Counted from the stretch's first letter, positions 22,600-32,536 are shown. The stretch: 64,000 nucleotides of DNA from Streptomyces formicae (GCF_002556545.1 NZ_CP022685.1:7294001-7358000); one strand, 5' to 3'. Made by a program: numbers and translations. Notes: a model not told the origin generated them from the letters alone.

Positions 22600-25500
22600 G
22601 TGGGGCGCCGAGAGAAGCCGATCGATCCCGGGGCCGGTCCCGTGCAGAGCTTCGCCTTCGCGCTGCGCAAGTTACGCGGGGAGGCGGGCACCCCGACGTA
22701 CCGGGCGATGGCGGAGGGAGCCGGGTACTCCGCCGCCGCCCTCGCGCGCGCCGCGGCGGGCGAGACGCTGCCCTCGCTGGCCCTGACCCGGTCGTACGTG
22801 CGGGCCTGCGGCGGGGACCCGGGGGAGTGGGAGCGGCGCTGGCGGGCGGCGAGGGACGAAGAGGCGGCCAGGCCCCGGCCGGTGGACGAGGGGCCGACGG
22901 GTTCGCCGGACGCGCCCTACCGCGGCCTGGCCCGGTTCGAACCCGATGACCACCCGCTGTTCTTCGGCCGCACCCGCCTCACGGACAGCCTCACCGCGCT
23001 GACCAGGGCCCACCGGTGCGTCATGCTCCTCGGCCCCTCGGGCAGCGGCAAGTCCTCCCTGCTGCGCGCCGGGCTCATCCCCCGGCTGCGGGACGCCGAG
23101 GGCCCGGCACCGCGCCCGGCGGCGATCCGCATCCTCACTCCCGGGCCCCGCCCGGCGCACGACCACCGCGAACTGTTCACCCCGGCCGAGGGGCCGGGGG
23201 AGACCTGGCTGCTGGTGGACCAGTTCGAGGAGACGTTCACGCTCTGTCACGACGCCGCCCGGCGAAGGGAGTTCATCGACAGGCTGCTGTCGGCGGAGGA
23301 GCCGGGGAGCGGGCTGCGGGTGGTCCTCGGGATGCGGGCGGATTTCTACGCGCGCTGTCTCGAACACGAGGGCCTCGCCGCGCTCCTGGGGCGGGCGAGC
23401 CTGCCGGTCGGGCCGATGACGTCGGACGAACTGCGCGAGGTCGTCGTCAAGCCCGCGGCCGCCCAGGGGCTGATCGTGGAACGCGCCCTGACCGCACGCC
23501 TCGTCGAGGAGACGCGGAACGCGCCGGGCGGCCTTCCGCTCCTGTCGCACACCCTCCTGGAAACCTGGCGCCGCCGCCAGGGCCGCACCCTCACCCTGCG
23601 GGGCTACGAGGCCGCGGGCGGCGTCCACGGCGCCGTGGCCAGGACGGCCGAGGACCTCTACGCCGGCCTCGCTCCTGCCGAGGCCGAGACGGCCCGGCAC
23701 ATCCTGCTGCGGCTGATCACCCCGGGCGACGGCGCCCCCGACACCCGCCGCCCCATCGACAGGACCGAGCTCGCCACGACCCGCCGCGCGAACCCCGGCC
23801 CCGACGACGTGCTGCAACGGCTGACCCGGGCCCGCCTCGTCACCCTGGACGGCGACACCGTCGACCTCGCCCACGAGGCGCTGATCACCTCATGGCCCCG
23901 GTTGCGGTGCTGGATCGAGGACAACCGCGAGCGCCTGCGCCGACACCGGCGGCTGACCGCCGCCTCCCACAACTGGCACGAGCGCGGCCGCGACAGCGGG
24001 GCCCTGCTGCGCGGCACCGAACTCGGCGAGGCCGAGGACGCCTTCGGCACGCCCGGGGAGCGGGACGAACTGACCGCGCGGGAGCGGGAGTTCCTCGACT
24101 GCTCGACCCGGTCCCGGCGGCTGCGCACCCGTCGGGGCCGTCAGCTGACGGCGACCCTCGCCGTGCTCCTCGTTCTCGCGCTGGCCGCGACCGTCGTCGC
24201 CGTCCAGCGGACGGCCACGGCCGACGCGCAGCGGGACCTGGCGTTCTCCCGCGAACAGGCCGCCCGCGCCGACCAGTTGCGCGCCGACCGGCCCGAGGCC
24301 GCCATGGTGCGGGCCCTGCGGGGGTACCGGCGGGCGCCCACCACGGAGGCGCGCAGCAGTCTCCTGAGCGCGCACGCCCGGTTCTACGCCGAGCAGTTCA
24401 CCGGCCACTCGGACTCGGTCCAGAGCGCGGTCTTCTCGCCGGACGGCCGCACGCTGGCCACGGCGAGCTTCGACCACAGCGTCAAGCTGTGGGACACGCG
24501 CTCCCACCACCTGCTCGCCACCCTGAACGGCCATGCCGACGCCGTCAACGCGGTCGCCTTCTCACCGGACGGCCGCACCCTGGCCACCGCGAGCAACGAC
24601 CGCGGCGTCAAGCTGTGGGACGCCCGCTCGCACCGTCTCCTGGCGACCATGACCGGCCACACGAACATGGTCGAGGCGGTCGTGTTCTCTCCCGACGGCC
24701 GCACCCTGGCCAGCGCGGGCGGCGATCGGACGGTGCGTCTGTGGGACGTCCGCACCCATCGCGCACGCGCCGTCCTGACCGGGCACGGGGACGCGGTGTT
24801 CCGCCTGGCGTTCTCCCCCGAAGGCCGCTCACTGGCCAGCGCGGACACCGCGCGCACGACCCGGCTGTGGGACGTGGCCTCGCGCAGGACCCGCGCCGTC
24901 CTGGCCGGTCGCACCGGCGCCGTCACCACGGTGGCCTTCTCTCCCGACGGGCGCACCCTGGCCACCGGGGACAGGAACCACCACGTCAAGCTCTGGGACG
25001 TACGCTCCCGGCGCCCGCGCGCGACGCTGACAGGGCCCACCGACACCGTGCAGGCGGTGGCGTTCTCACCCGACGGCGACACCCTGGCCGCCGCGAGCGT
25101 CGACGGGAGCGTCCGGCTGTGGGACCCGCGCTCGGGCAAGGCCCTGGCCGAGCTGACCGTGAAACGGCCCCTGTACTCGGTGGTGTTCTCGCCGGACAGC
25201 AAGACCTTGGTCACCGCGGGGCAGGACCCCGCCGTCCGGCTGTGGGACGTGGCATCGCACCGCAGGACAGGGGCGCTGCCGGAACGCTCGGGCCCGCTCA
25301 CCTGGCGCGTGCCCTTCGCCCACCCCCGGGCCCTCCTCACGGTCGACCAGCAGGCCCGGACGGTCCGCTGGTCCACCGCCGCCCCGCGCGGTGCCCCGGC
25401 TCCGATCCGCTTCCCGGGGACCGTCGTCGACTCCCTGGTCAGCGGCGACGGCCGGGTGCTCGCCACGGCCGACCGCGACCGGACCGTCCGCGTGTGGAAC

Positions 25501-26235
25501 CTCGCCACCGGAAAGCGGATCATCACGTTCCGAAAGAGCGTCTGGACGCTGCGGCAACTGTCGATCACGCCCGACGGTCGCACACTGGCGGCCGGAGGCA
25601 AGGACGGCACCATCCGCGTGCTGGACACCGCCACCCGCCGCACCACCGCCGTGCTGCGGAGCGACCGTCCGGTGACCGCGCTGTCCCTGCGCGCCGACGG
25701 GCGGTCCGTGGCCTTCGCGGGAGGCGGTGGCGACGGCACCGTGCGGCTGTGGGACGTCCGTTCCGCGCGGGCGGACAAGCCCCTGCCGGGCCGACCGGAC
25801 TATACCCTCGCGCTCTCCTTCAGCCCCGGCGGCCGCACCGTCGCCGTCGGCGGCAACGACGGCACCATCAGGGTCTGGGACGTCGCGGGCCGTCGCGTCG
25901 CGTCCACCCTCACCGGCCACACCGGCCCCGTCGTCGGGGTGGAGTTCAGCCCGGACGGCGCCACGCTCGCCACCACCAGCGTCGACCGTAGCCTGCGCCT
26001 GTGGCGTGCCGGCCGCGCGTACGCCACGCTCACGGGCCCCGCCGTCGCGGACGCCGCTACGGTGCGGTTCTCCCCGGACGGGCGGGCCCTCGCGGTCATC
26101 GGCTCCCGAGGCGCCGCTCGCGCCTGGAGCATCGACGCCGACTACGTGGCCGCACGCGTCTGCCGACTCGGCGCGGCACACCACTGGGCCCGGCTCCTGC
26201 CCGACCAGCCGGTGGACGACGCGTGTCCGTCCTAG
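22600..26235 (+). CDS. HTH - P-loop NTPase (nSTAND/NACHT-like) - transmembrane - 14x WD40 signalling protein
   Basis: 1211 residues. An N-terminal XRE-like helix-turn-helix region (about 15-75) is followed by an NTPase beginning PYRGLARFEPDDHPLFFGR. This has Walker A GPSGSGKSSLLRAG (about 145) and Walker B WLLVDQFEETF (about 205), the nSTAND pattern. One membrane span (about 516-536) precedes 14 WD40 repeats from about residue 600 to the end; repeat 8 is degenerate. Fourteen repeats fit two seven-bladed propellers. Such proteins are thought to sense via the propeller and oligomerise through the NTPase; the ligand is unknown. GTG start with AGGGGG upstream. The TAG stop lies within the CTAG flanking a mobile element. 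Confidence 0.88.
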   Translation: MGRREKPIDPGAGPVQSFAFALRKLRGEAGTPTYRAMAEGAGYSAAALARAAAGETLPSLALTRSYVRACGGDPGEWERRWRAARDEEAARPRPVDEGPTGSPDAPYRGLARFEPDDHPLFFGRTRLTDSLTALTRAHRCVMLLGPSGSGKSSLLRAGLIPRLRDAEGPAPRPAAIRILTPGPRPAHDHRELFTPAEGPGETWLLVDQFEETFTLCHDAARRREFIDRLLSAEEPGSGLRVVLGMRADFYARCLEHEGLAALLGRASLPVGPMTSDELREVVVKPAAAQGLIVERALTARLVEETRNAPGGLPLLSHTLLETWRRRQGRTLTLRGYEAAGGVHGAVARTAEDLYAGLAPAEAETARHILLRLITPGDGAPDTRRPIDRTELATTRRANPGPDDVLQRLTRARLVTLDGDTVDLAHEALITSWPRLRCWIEDNRERLRRHRRLTAASHNWHERGRDSGALLRGTELGEAEDAFGTPGERDELTAREREFLDCSTRSRRLRTRRGRQLTATLAVLLVLALAATVVAVQRTATADAQRDLAFSREQAARADQLRADRPEAAMVRALRGYRRAPTTEARSSLLSAHARFYAEQFTGHSDSVQSAVFSPDGRTLATASFDHSVKLWDTRSHHLLATLNGHADAVNAVAFSPDGRTLATASNDRGVKLWDARSHRLLATMTGHTNMVEAVVFSPDGRTLASAGGDRTVRLWDVRTHRARAVLTGHGDAVFRLAFSPEGRSLASADTARTTRLWDVASRRTRAVLAGRTGAVTTVAFSPDGRTLATGDRNHHVKLWDVRSRRPRATLTGPTDTVQAVAFSPDGDTLAAASVDGSVRLWDPRSGKALAELTVKRPLYSVVFSPDSKTLVTAGQDPAVRLWDVASHRRTGALPERSGPLTWRVPFAHPRALLTVDQQARTVRWSTAAPRGAPAPIRFPGTVVDSLVSGDGRVLATADRDRTVRVWNLATGKRIITFRKSVWTLRQLSITPDGRTLAAGGKDGTIRVLDTATRRTTAVLRSDRPVTALSLRADGRSVAFAGGGGDGTVRLWDVRSARADKPLPGRPDYTLALSFSPGGRTVAVGGNDGTIRVWDVAGRRVASTLTGHTGPVVGVEFSPDGATLATTSVDRSLRLWRAGRAYATLTGPAVADAATVRFSPDGRALAVIGSRGAARAWSIDADYVAARVCRLGAAHHWARLLPDQPVDDACPS

Positions 26236-26405
26236 GCCCTGTCGTCACACTCCCGTCGTCGCCCGAAGGGCGGCCCCGCGGCGTCTGGTGCGTGCGATCG
26301 CAAGGCGCCGGGATGTCCTCGTAGTGGGCCTACTCGGGCATTCCGGCAACGCCGCGAGCGTGCGTGCCAGACGTCGCGGGGCAGACGGGAGTTTGACGAC
26401 AGGGC
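26236..26405. mobile_element. MITE-like element, 170 bp, with CTAG target-site duplication
   Basis: Terminal inverted repeats begin GCCCTGTCGTCA and end in the complement. With the flanking CTAG the arms match over 26 bp with one mismatch (26232-26257 and 26384-26409). CTAG flanks both ends (26232-26235, 26406-26409), the 4-bp YTAR-type duplication seen with IS5-group transposases. The interior is a long imperfect palindrome with no coding capacity. It probably moved in trans. The left CTAG contains the stop codon of the WD40 gene. Confidence 0.75.
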
Positions 26406-26442
26406 CTAGAGGCGTATCCGTCCCCGTACGAAGGCAGCGGCG

Positions 26443-27717
26443 TCAGGCGTCGTGGAACGGCACCGTCAGCCACGGGCTGTCCGGGTCCGTGGTCAGCACG
26501 CGGTGGGCGTGCAGGACGTCCGTGTACCAGGGGCCGAAGCCCTCCTCGTCGAAGTGGAGGCAGCGGCCCAGGACGTAGCCCGCGGAGAACTCGGGCCAGG
26601 AGGCGTACGCGGACCGCGCGGCGGCGCAGACGCGTTCGACGGCTTCGCGCAGTTCGGCGTGGGTCGCGTAGCGGGCGCCCCTGCCCCAGCGCGCCATCTT
26701 GGAGGCGCGCCCGATGTCCCAGGCCGCGACGGTGCCGACGAGGCCGTCCGGGGGCAGGAGCGCGTCGGCGCGGAACCGTGCCTCGTAGCGGAGGACCTTC
26801 CCCGCCAGGGCGCGCAGGGCCGTCACGAAGGCGTCCAGTTCGGGGTCGTCGCCCGGCAGGTGCGGCGTGCCGGGGCCGCCGGACTCCAGGGCGCGGGCGC
26901 GCAGTGCCGACTCGATGCCGTCGCGCCACTGCTCGGGGTCGACGCGCGGGCCCCGGCGCGCGATCAGCTCCGTGCGCGCGCCGAGCACGAAGTCCCAGTA
27001 CCAGGGGGAGACTTCACGGGCGAGGAGCCCCTCCTGCATGGCGAGCCAGCCCTCGCGGTCGTGCACGCCCCAGGACTCCGCGAGGCGGGCCACCTCGTTG
27101 TGGTGGCCCGCGCCGTGCCAGTCGAGGGTGTTCCACGCGTCGCCGTTGGCGAAGCACAGGTGCGCGCCGCAGGCCAGGCCGTGCAGCAGCGGCCCCGGGC
27201 CCGGCGCCCCGGTGCGGCGCGTCTCGATGCGGTCGGCGCCCGCGCCCGGCCTGTGGTGGCGCCGGTGCAGGTCGGCCCAGACCTCGCGTTCGTCCTCCGT
27301 GGTGAGGTAGTACTGCTCGCACGGCGTCGCCGCGTTGATCACCAGGAAGTCGACGTCGTCGGGGCAGCCTTCGGCGAGGGCGCCGAGCGTGACGTACTCG
27401 TACACGACCGCCGGATGCGGGCGGGGCAGCACCCCCGCGGTGTAGACCTGCGCCACCTTCCTGCCGTCGGGCAGCTCGACGGTCAGGAGCGGGCCCGCCG
27501 CGGCCTCGGAATCCTTGTCCGCGAAGGACACCGGACGGTACAGGCCCTCCACGGCGACGGCCCGCAGATACGTGTACGCGTCGTCGGCCTCGCACAGCTC
27601 GTACAGGTGCTCCTCCAGATCGGCGGGCGCCTGCCAGCGGCTGCCGTCCCGGGGTGCGGCGATGCCGGGGAACACGTCGTCGTGGTACTCGTCCTCGGCC
27701 TCGACTGCCGCGCGCAT
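26443..27717 (-). CDS. DUF1266-domain protein of unknown function
   Basis: 424 residues, cytoplasmic, no signal or membrane span. The C-terminal third carries the DUF1266 pattern: WDIGRASKMARWG, a helical middle, WPEFSAGYVLGR and a final region ending DPDSPWLTVPF. The N-terminal 200 residues match nothing I recognise. The start is placed at ATG 27717 (GGAG 7 nt upstream) rather than further upstream in the open frame. It lies 67 nt downstream of the P450 gene on the same strand and may be co-transcribed. DUF1266 proteins have no firm function, though some appear near conflict and toxin-type loci. Confidence 0.75.
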   Translation of the reverse strand: MRAAVEAEDEYHDDVFPGIAAPRDGSRWQAPADLEEHLYELCEADDAYTYLRAVAVEGLYRPVSFADKDSEAAAGPLLTVELPDGRKVAQVYTAGVLPRPHPAVVYEYVTLGALAEGCPDDVDFLVINAATPCEQYYLTTEDEREVWADLHRRHHRPGAGADRIETRRTGAPGPGPLLHGLACGAHLCFANGDAWNTLDWHGAGHHNEVARLAESWGVHDREGWLAMQEGLLAREVSPWYWDFVLGARTELIARRGPRVDPEQWRDGIESALRARALESGGPGTPHLPGDDPELDAFVTALRALAGKVLRYEARFRADALLPPDGLVGTVAAWDIGRASKMARWGRGARYATHAELREAVERVCAAARSAYASWPEFSAGYVLGRCLHFDEEGFGPWYTDVLHAHRVLTTDPDSPWLTVPFHDA

Positions 27718-27784
27718 GCTCGATCTCCGCTGTGGGATGGGTGATTGGATCTTGCACCCTACGCCGGGGAGCCGCACGGACGAC

Positions 27785-29068
27785 CTATGCGGGAGCGCCG
27801 AACCGCAGCGACTTCAGGCCGTTGATGAAGTGCGAGACGAGCCGCCGGGGCGGCTCCACCAGGCGCAGTTCGGGCAGGGCGCGGACGGCCTCCTCGTAGA
27901 ACACGCGGAGTTGGAGGCGGGCGAAGTGCGCGCCCAGGCAGACGTGCGGGCCCTCGCCGAACGCCACGTGGGGGTTGGGCGCACGGGACAGGTCCAGGCG
28001 GTGCGGGTCGGTGAAGACGCGTTCGTCGAAGTGGGCGGCGGCGTGGAAGACCACCACCTTGTCCCCGGCCGCGATCCGCGTGCCCGCGAGCTCCGTGTCG
28101 CGCGCCGCCGTGCGGCGGAAGCTGAGCACCGGCGGGTGGTGGCGCAGGAGTTCGTCCACGGCCGTGCCGGTCGCGACCTCGCCGCGGCGCAGCCGCGCGT
28201 ACTCGCGCGGGTTCTCGGCGAGCGCGAGCAGGCCGCCCGGCGCGGCGGAGCGCACGGTGTCGTTGCCCGCGACGGTGAGCAGGAAGAAGAACATCTCCAG
28301 TGCCGGCTCGGTGAGTTCGGGATCGGTGGCGAGGGTCGTCATGACGTCGGGCTCGGCGTCGTCGCCACCGGGCGCCCGCCGCTTCTCGGCGGCCAGCGCC
28401 CGCGCGTAGGCGAACATGTCCCGCAGTTGCGCGGGCGAGCGCGGGTTCACCGGCTGCCCGTCGGGCCCGATGACCGGCGGCGCGGCCTCGTCCGGGTCCT
28501 GGTAGCCGATGACGCGCCGGGTCCAGTGCAGCAGCAGCCCCCGGTCGGCCGGGGGCACGCCGAGCAGATCGGCGAGGTTGAGCAGGGCGTACTCGTCGGT
28601 GACGGCGGTGACCACGTCGAAGGTCCCGTCGGTCTCGCGGGCCCGCGCCACCGCGGCGGCGATGAGTGAGGCGGCGCGCTCGCGGGCCCGCGCCTCGAAC
28701 CGGTCGACCCGTCGCGGGGTGAAGGCCCGGCTGACCAGCCTGCGCAACGTGCCGTGGGCCGGGGGGTCCTGATTGAGCATCATGCGCCGGATGAACGGCA
28801 GGTCGGCCGGGTCCGGGTCGCGGATCTGGGTGGCGCCGAGGTGCGAGGAGAAGGTGGCGGAGTCCTTGAGCACGCGGACCACGTCGGCGTGCCGGGTGAC
28901 CGCCCAGAAACCGGGGCCCGAGGGCCAGCCGAGCACCGGCTTCTCCTCCTGCCGGGCCACCGGGTGGTGATCGCGCAGCACGCGGTAGCGGTCGTGGGGC
29001 GGGCCCGCCGCGTAGACGCGGGGGTCGAAGACGTCGGGGACCGGGGGCGGCCCGCCGCGCCCGCTCAT
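27785..29068 (-). CDS. Cytochrome P450
   Basis: 427 residues, a soluble class I bacterial P450. The heme loop reads FGEGPHVCLGAHFAR with the thiolate Cys near 375. The I-helix oxygen motif is AGNDTVRSA (about 267), the ExxR region lies near 310, and the N-terminal part is typical of the CYP105/107-like group. The substrate is unknown. Its ATG overlaps the upstream alpha/beta-hydrolase stop by 4 nt, so hydrolase and oxygenase probably act on the same compound. No ferredoxin gene is nearby. Confidence 0.95.
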   Translation of the reverse strand: MSGRGGPPPVPDVFDPRVYAAGPPHDRYRVLRDHHPVARQEEKPVLGWPSGPGFWAVTRHADVVRVLKDSATFSSHLGATQIRDPDPADLPFIRRMMLNQDPPAHGTLRRLVSRAFTPRRVDRFEARARERAASLIAAAVARARETDGTFDVVTAVTDEYALLNLADLLGVPPADRGLLLHWTRRVIGYQDPDEAAPPVIGPDGQPVNPRSPAQLRDMFAYARALAAEKRRAPGGDDAEPDVMTTLATDPELTEPALEMFFFLLTVAGNDTVRSAAPGGLLALAENPREYARLRRGEVATGTAVDELLRHHPPVLSFRRTAARDTELAGTRIAAGDKVVVFHAAAHFDERVFTDPHRLDLSRAPNPHVAFGEGPHVCLGAHFARLQLRVFYEEAVRALPELRLVEPPRRLVSHFINGLKSLRFGAPA

Positions 29069-29904
29069 GCCGGGGCGTCCCCACCGGCGAGCGCGGCTCC
29101 GCCTTCCGGGTCGCCGTCACCGCCTCCTTCGGCGTCGTCGTCCGCGCGCAGGAAGTCCTCGACCGTACGGATCAGTTCGAGGGGGACCTCGTCCATCGCG
29201 TAGTGCCCGGCCGTCGACAGCACGGCGAGCTCGCCCCGGACGTACGACCGCAGCCAGGTGTTCCGCATGAGGTCCGCGGAGAGGGCGGGGTCGAGCGCGC
29301 CGGTCACGGTGAGCGCGGGCACGGCGGAGCCCGCCACCTCGGTGTGGAAGTCCTCGCCCGCCCAGGAGTCCAGCCAGGCGCGGAACGCCTTCGGGTCGCT
29401 CACGGCGAGGGAGCGGTCCACCATGCGGTCCAGCCAGGCGCGGGGGCGTACGCCGCCGGTGGTGATGTCGATGATGGTGCGGCGGCTCTCGGGCACCTGC
29501 GCCGCGGAGGCGAACAACTCCCACTGGTCGGGCGGCAGTCGAAGGCCCTGCGCGGGCACGGGTGACACGCCGACCAGGCGTCGTACGCGGTGCGGCGCGG
29601 CGGCCACGACGCGCTGCGCGACGCTGCCGCCCATCGAGTGGCCGATCAGCGAGAATCGCTCCCAGCCGAGCCGGTCGGCCAGGTCGAGGACGTCGGCCGC
29701 GCCCTCCGCCGTCGTGAAGGAGCCGACGGCGCCCTTGGCCTCGCCGTACCCGCGCAGGTCCACCACCGCGTACTGGAAGGCGCCGAGGTCGAGGTCGTCG
29801 AGCACCGGCGCGTACGCCGAGCGGTCGGCGAACCAGCCGTGCACCGCGACGACCTTGTGCGGTCCCTCGCCGAGCAGGGTGTGCGGGAGCAGGAAGGAGG
29901 CCAC
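29065..29904 (-). CDS. Alpha/beta-hydrolase
   Basis: 279 residues from GTG 29904 (GGAG 5 nt upstream); the frame continues upstream without family similarity. The oxyanion motif is AVHGWFADRSAY, the nucleophile elbow GHSMGGS (Ser near 96), the acid probably the Asp in TGALDPAL, and the catalytic His in STAGHYAMDE. The closest types are small esterases or haloperoxidase-like hydrolases. The C-terminal 30 residues are low-complexity Asp/Gly/Ala. It is translationally coupled to the P450. The 190 nt between it and the divergent + strand gene must hold both promoters, but no motif stands out. Confidence 0.9.
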   Translation of the reverse strand: MASFLLPHTLLGEGPHKVVAVHGWFADRSAYAPVLDDLDLGAFQYAVVDLRGYGEAKGAVGSFTTAEGAADVLDLADRLGWERFSLIGHSMGGSVAQRVVAAAPHRVRRLVGVSPVPAQGLRLPPDQWELFASAAQVPESRRTIIDITTGGVRPRAWLDRMVDRSLAVSDPKAFRAWLDSWAGEDFHTEVAGSAVPALTVTGALDPALSADLMRNTWLRSYVRGELAVLSTAGHYAMDEVPLELIRTVEDFLRADDDAEGGGDGDPEGGAALAGGDAPA

Positions 29905-30094
29905 GTCGACTCCGATCGCAGGCGGCGTCGGACGGCACCGGCCGGCGGCCGCCCGCGACCACGGTGTCCTCAACGGCCGGGGTGCGCAAGAGCGCGCGCC
30001 CGCAGTGGCCGGGTGGTCCCGCCGATGCCGCGGAGACGGGGGTCAACTTGGCGGACGGCCTGCGGTCCGGTGCCGCGGTTGGTCAGAATGTGGC

Positions 30095-32536
30095 ATGGCC
30101 ATCCGTCGCCTCAGCTACCGGCTCGGCCAGGAGCCGCACACCGGGTCCCGCCGTCTGATCCCCGCACCAGGAGGCCAGGGCCGACGTCCCACAGAACCGG
30201 GCGACGAGGAGGTCGCCGCGGCGGTCGAGCGCGTCATCGGCACCGGTGTCGGCACCGGCGCGGACGTGGAAGCCGGTGCCGAGCACCGGGGCGACGGCGC
30301 CGACACCGCCTGCGAGCTGAGCTACAGCCTGCTCCCCGACGGCGGCCGCCTGCTCTGCGCCGCGCTCCCCGGGCAGCGCGTCGAGGCGCTGCACCTCGGA
30401 CCCGACACCCCGGGCCCCGGGCCCCAGTGGCCCATCGACACCTGGAGCGCGGCCAGTTGGGAGCCCGGCGCGCCGGAGACGCTGGGCGCGGGCTTCGTCG
30501 AGTCCGAGCTGCCCGCCGCCGAACCGGCCGCCGCCCGCGCCCACGCCGACCGCGAACTGCTCGTGGAGTTCGCCCGCGCGCGCTCCGGCCGCGTCGCGCC
30601 CTTCCTCGCCGATGTGCGCCGCCTCTTCGACGACCCCGCGGGACGGCAGATCGTCCTCGTCGAGGAGGACCCCGCGGCCGTGGCCCGCTGGATCGCCCTG
30701 GCCTGCGCCTCGCTCCCCGAGGCGTACGTCCCCGCGCTGACGTTCACCACCTGGACCAGGGACCCGTGGCGGGCCCCGCAGCAGATCATCGGCGTCGGCC
30801 CCGACGCCGGGTTCGACCGTGCGGACGAGGCGACCCTCACGCACCTCTACCGCGTGCACGACGCGACCGGCGGCCCCGGGAGCCCGCCGCTCCCGGTGAG
30901 CGACGCGTGGGCCGAGCTGACGGCGGAGCGCTGGCTCGCGGGCAGCCCGCCGACGCCCCCGGCCGCCGCCCCGGCAGGGACGGACGACGCCTTCGCCCTC
31001 ATCCCCCTGCTCTCGGGCGGGAGTTCGGGCCCGCTGCCCCCGGACGGCGCCGACCTCGCGGGGCTGAGCGGTGACTCGCTGCGCGCGGTCGTCGACGCCT
31101 TCGCCCGCGCCGTGGGCAAGGGGGAGACGGACGAACGTACCCTCGGTGAACTCGACCGGCTCTGCCGGGGTCTCGACGGCGAACACGCCGTCGCCGCACG
31201 GCCCCTCGCCCTCGCCCTCGTCAAGCACCGCCTCGACGCCACGGGCGGGGGCGAGCTGCCCGATCTGACGGCCTTCGAAGGGCTGCCGCTCGGCCAGGAC
31301 GCCTGGCGGGAGCTGCGCGAGACCTACGGCGGCCGCGCCGACGACGCCCTGCGCCGCACCCTGCGCGGCCCCCTGACCTCCTGGACCGAACCGCTGCGGC
31401 TCGCCCTCGCGGTCGGCGCCGACGGCGGCCCCGGACTCGCCGAGGCCATGGACCGCCTCGCCACGGCCCTGCTGCACCCCGAGCGGCGCGACTGCGCGCA
31501 CGCCGTGGAGGTCCTCGACGCACTCGACCACACGGCGTTCACGCGCCGGGTCCTGCGCCTGCTCATCGTGGACTTCACGGAGCGCAAACTGGACCGGCTG
31601 CGCGAGCTCGCCCGCTCGCCGCAGGGCGAGTGGCTGCGGCGCAACATCGAGGACGCGCCGCTCACCGTCCGGCTCGCCGCGGCCGCCGCGCACTGGAGCG
31701 GACCGCCCGACCACCTGCGCGGCGCCGAGCTCTTCGGACGGCTCACCGAACTGCTCGCGGGACAGCGGGTCGACGACGCGAGGACCCTGAAACTGCTGTG
31801 GCGCATCGTGTGGCGCGGCGGCGTGCCCGACCGCGCCGAGCAGCCCTGGATCGCCCGCACCTGCACGCCGCGCCTGATCGTCGAGGCCGACCTGGGGCGC
31901 CGCGTGATGGGCTGGGTCAAGGAGCCGGACCACTGCGACCGCGACCTCGTCGAGTTCGCCAGGGCCATGATGGGCGACCACCGGATCGGCGCCCACGAGC
32001 GGGCCACCGCCGAGCTGCTCGTCATCGCCCAGGACCTCGCCGACGGCCGCGTCCCCGTCACCAGGGCCACCGTGGGCCGCCTGCGAGAGCTCGGCCGCAA
32101 GGTCACGCCGCTCGGCGCGGTGCTGCGCCGGGGCGTCGACGAGCGGGTGGCGGGCGCGCTCGCCCGCGCCAACCCGCTCGACCTGTGCGAGTCGCACGGA
32201 CTCCAGATCCTCGTCGCCGCGGGCCCCGAACTGCTGCGCGCCTACCGCGCGCACCTGCTCGACGAGGCGTGCTGCGACCGCCTCGTACGCGAACTGCCGG
32301 ACAGGCCCGCCGAGTTGGCCGCGTACTACCACATCTGGCGGCCCCGCAGACGGCACGGCGTCACCGCGGAGTGGCGCGAGGTCGCCGGTGAACTGCTCGA
32401 CCAGGTGCTCGCGCCCGTCCTCGCGCACCTCGACCACCACCACCTCGGGCAGGTGGCCACCGTGCTCGAGCGCGAGGGCCAGGACGTACAGGAATGGACC
32501 GCGTGGCGGCACCGGGTGGCCCAAGAGCCGCGATGA
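30095..32536 (+). CDS. GTPase-associated protein 1 (GAP1)-like protein
   Basis: 813 residues from ATG 30095; the longer upstream frame is an Arg-rich shadow of the divergent hydrolase. No membrane span. The N-terminus begins IRRLSYRLGQEP and continues with LSYSLLPDGGRLLCAA and a WPIDTWSA block. A central IVLVEEDPAAVARWIALA segment is followed by AYVPALTFTTW, and the C-terminal half is all-helical. This layout matches my memory of GAP1-type proteins that accompany NTPase conflict systems in actinobacteria. No catalytic motif was identified. It heads a four-gene + strand operon with vWA, PP2C and kinase genes. Confidence 0.65.
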   Translation: MAIRRLSYRLGQEPHTGSRRLIPAPGGQGRRPTEPGDEEVAAAVERVIGTGVGTGADVEAGAEHRGDGADTACELSYSLLPDGGRLLCAALPGQRVEALHLGPDTPGPGPQWPIDTWSAASWEPGAPETLGAGFVESELPAAEPAAARAHADRELLVEFARARSGRVAPFLADVRRLFDDPAGRQIVLVEEDPAAVARWIALACASLPEAYVPALTFTTWTRDPWRAPQQIIGVGPDAGFDRADEATLTHLYRVHDATGGPGSPPLPVSDAWAELTAERWLAGSPPTPPAAAPAGTDDAFALIPLLSGGSSGPLPPDGADLAGLSGDSLRAVVDAFARAVGKGETDERTLGELDRLCRGLDGEHAVAARPLALALVKHRLDATGGGELPDLTAFEGLPLGQDAWRELRETYGGRADDALRRTLRGPLTSWTEPLRLALAVGADGGPGLAEAMDRLATALLHPERRDCAHAVEVLDALDHTAFTRRVLRLLIVDFTERKLDRLRELARSPQGEWLRRNIEDAPLTVRLAAAAAHWSGPPDHLRGAELFGRLTELLAGQRVDDARTLKLLWRIVWRGGVPDRAEQPWIARTCTPRLIVEADLGRRVMGWVKEPDHCDRDLVEFARAMMGDHRIGAHERATAELLVIAQDLADGRVPVTRATVGRLRELGRKVTPLGAVLRRGVDERVAGALARANPLDLCESHGLQILVAAGPELLRAYRAHLLDEACCDRLVRELPDRPAELAAYYHIWRPRRRHGVTAEWREVAGELLDQVLAPVLAHLDHHHLGQVATVLEREGQDVQEWTAWRHRVAQEPR

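Noticed and set aside
26232..26409. Possible CRISPR repeat or riboswitch from the repeated motifs
   Set aside because: There is only one inverted pair, with a CTAG duplication and no spacers, so a MITE fits better.
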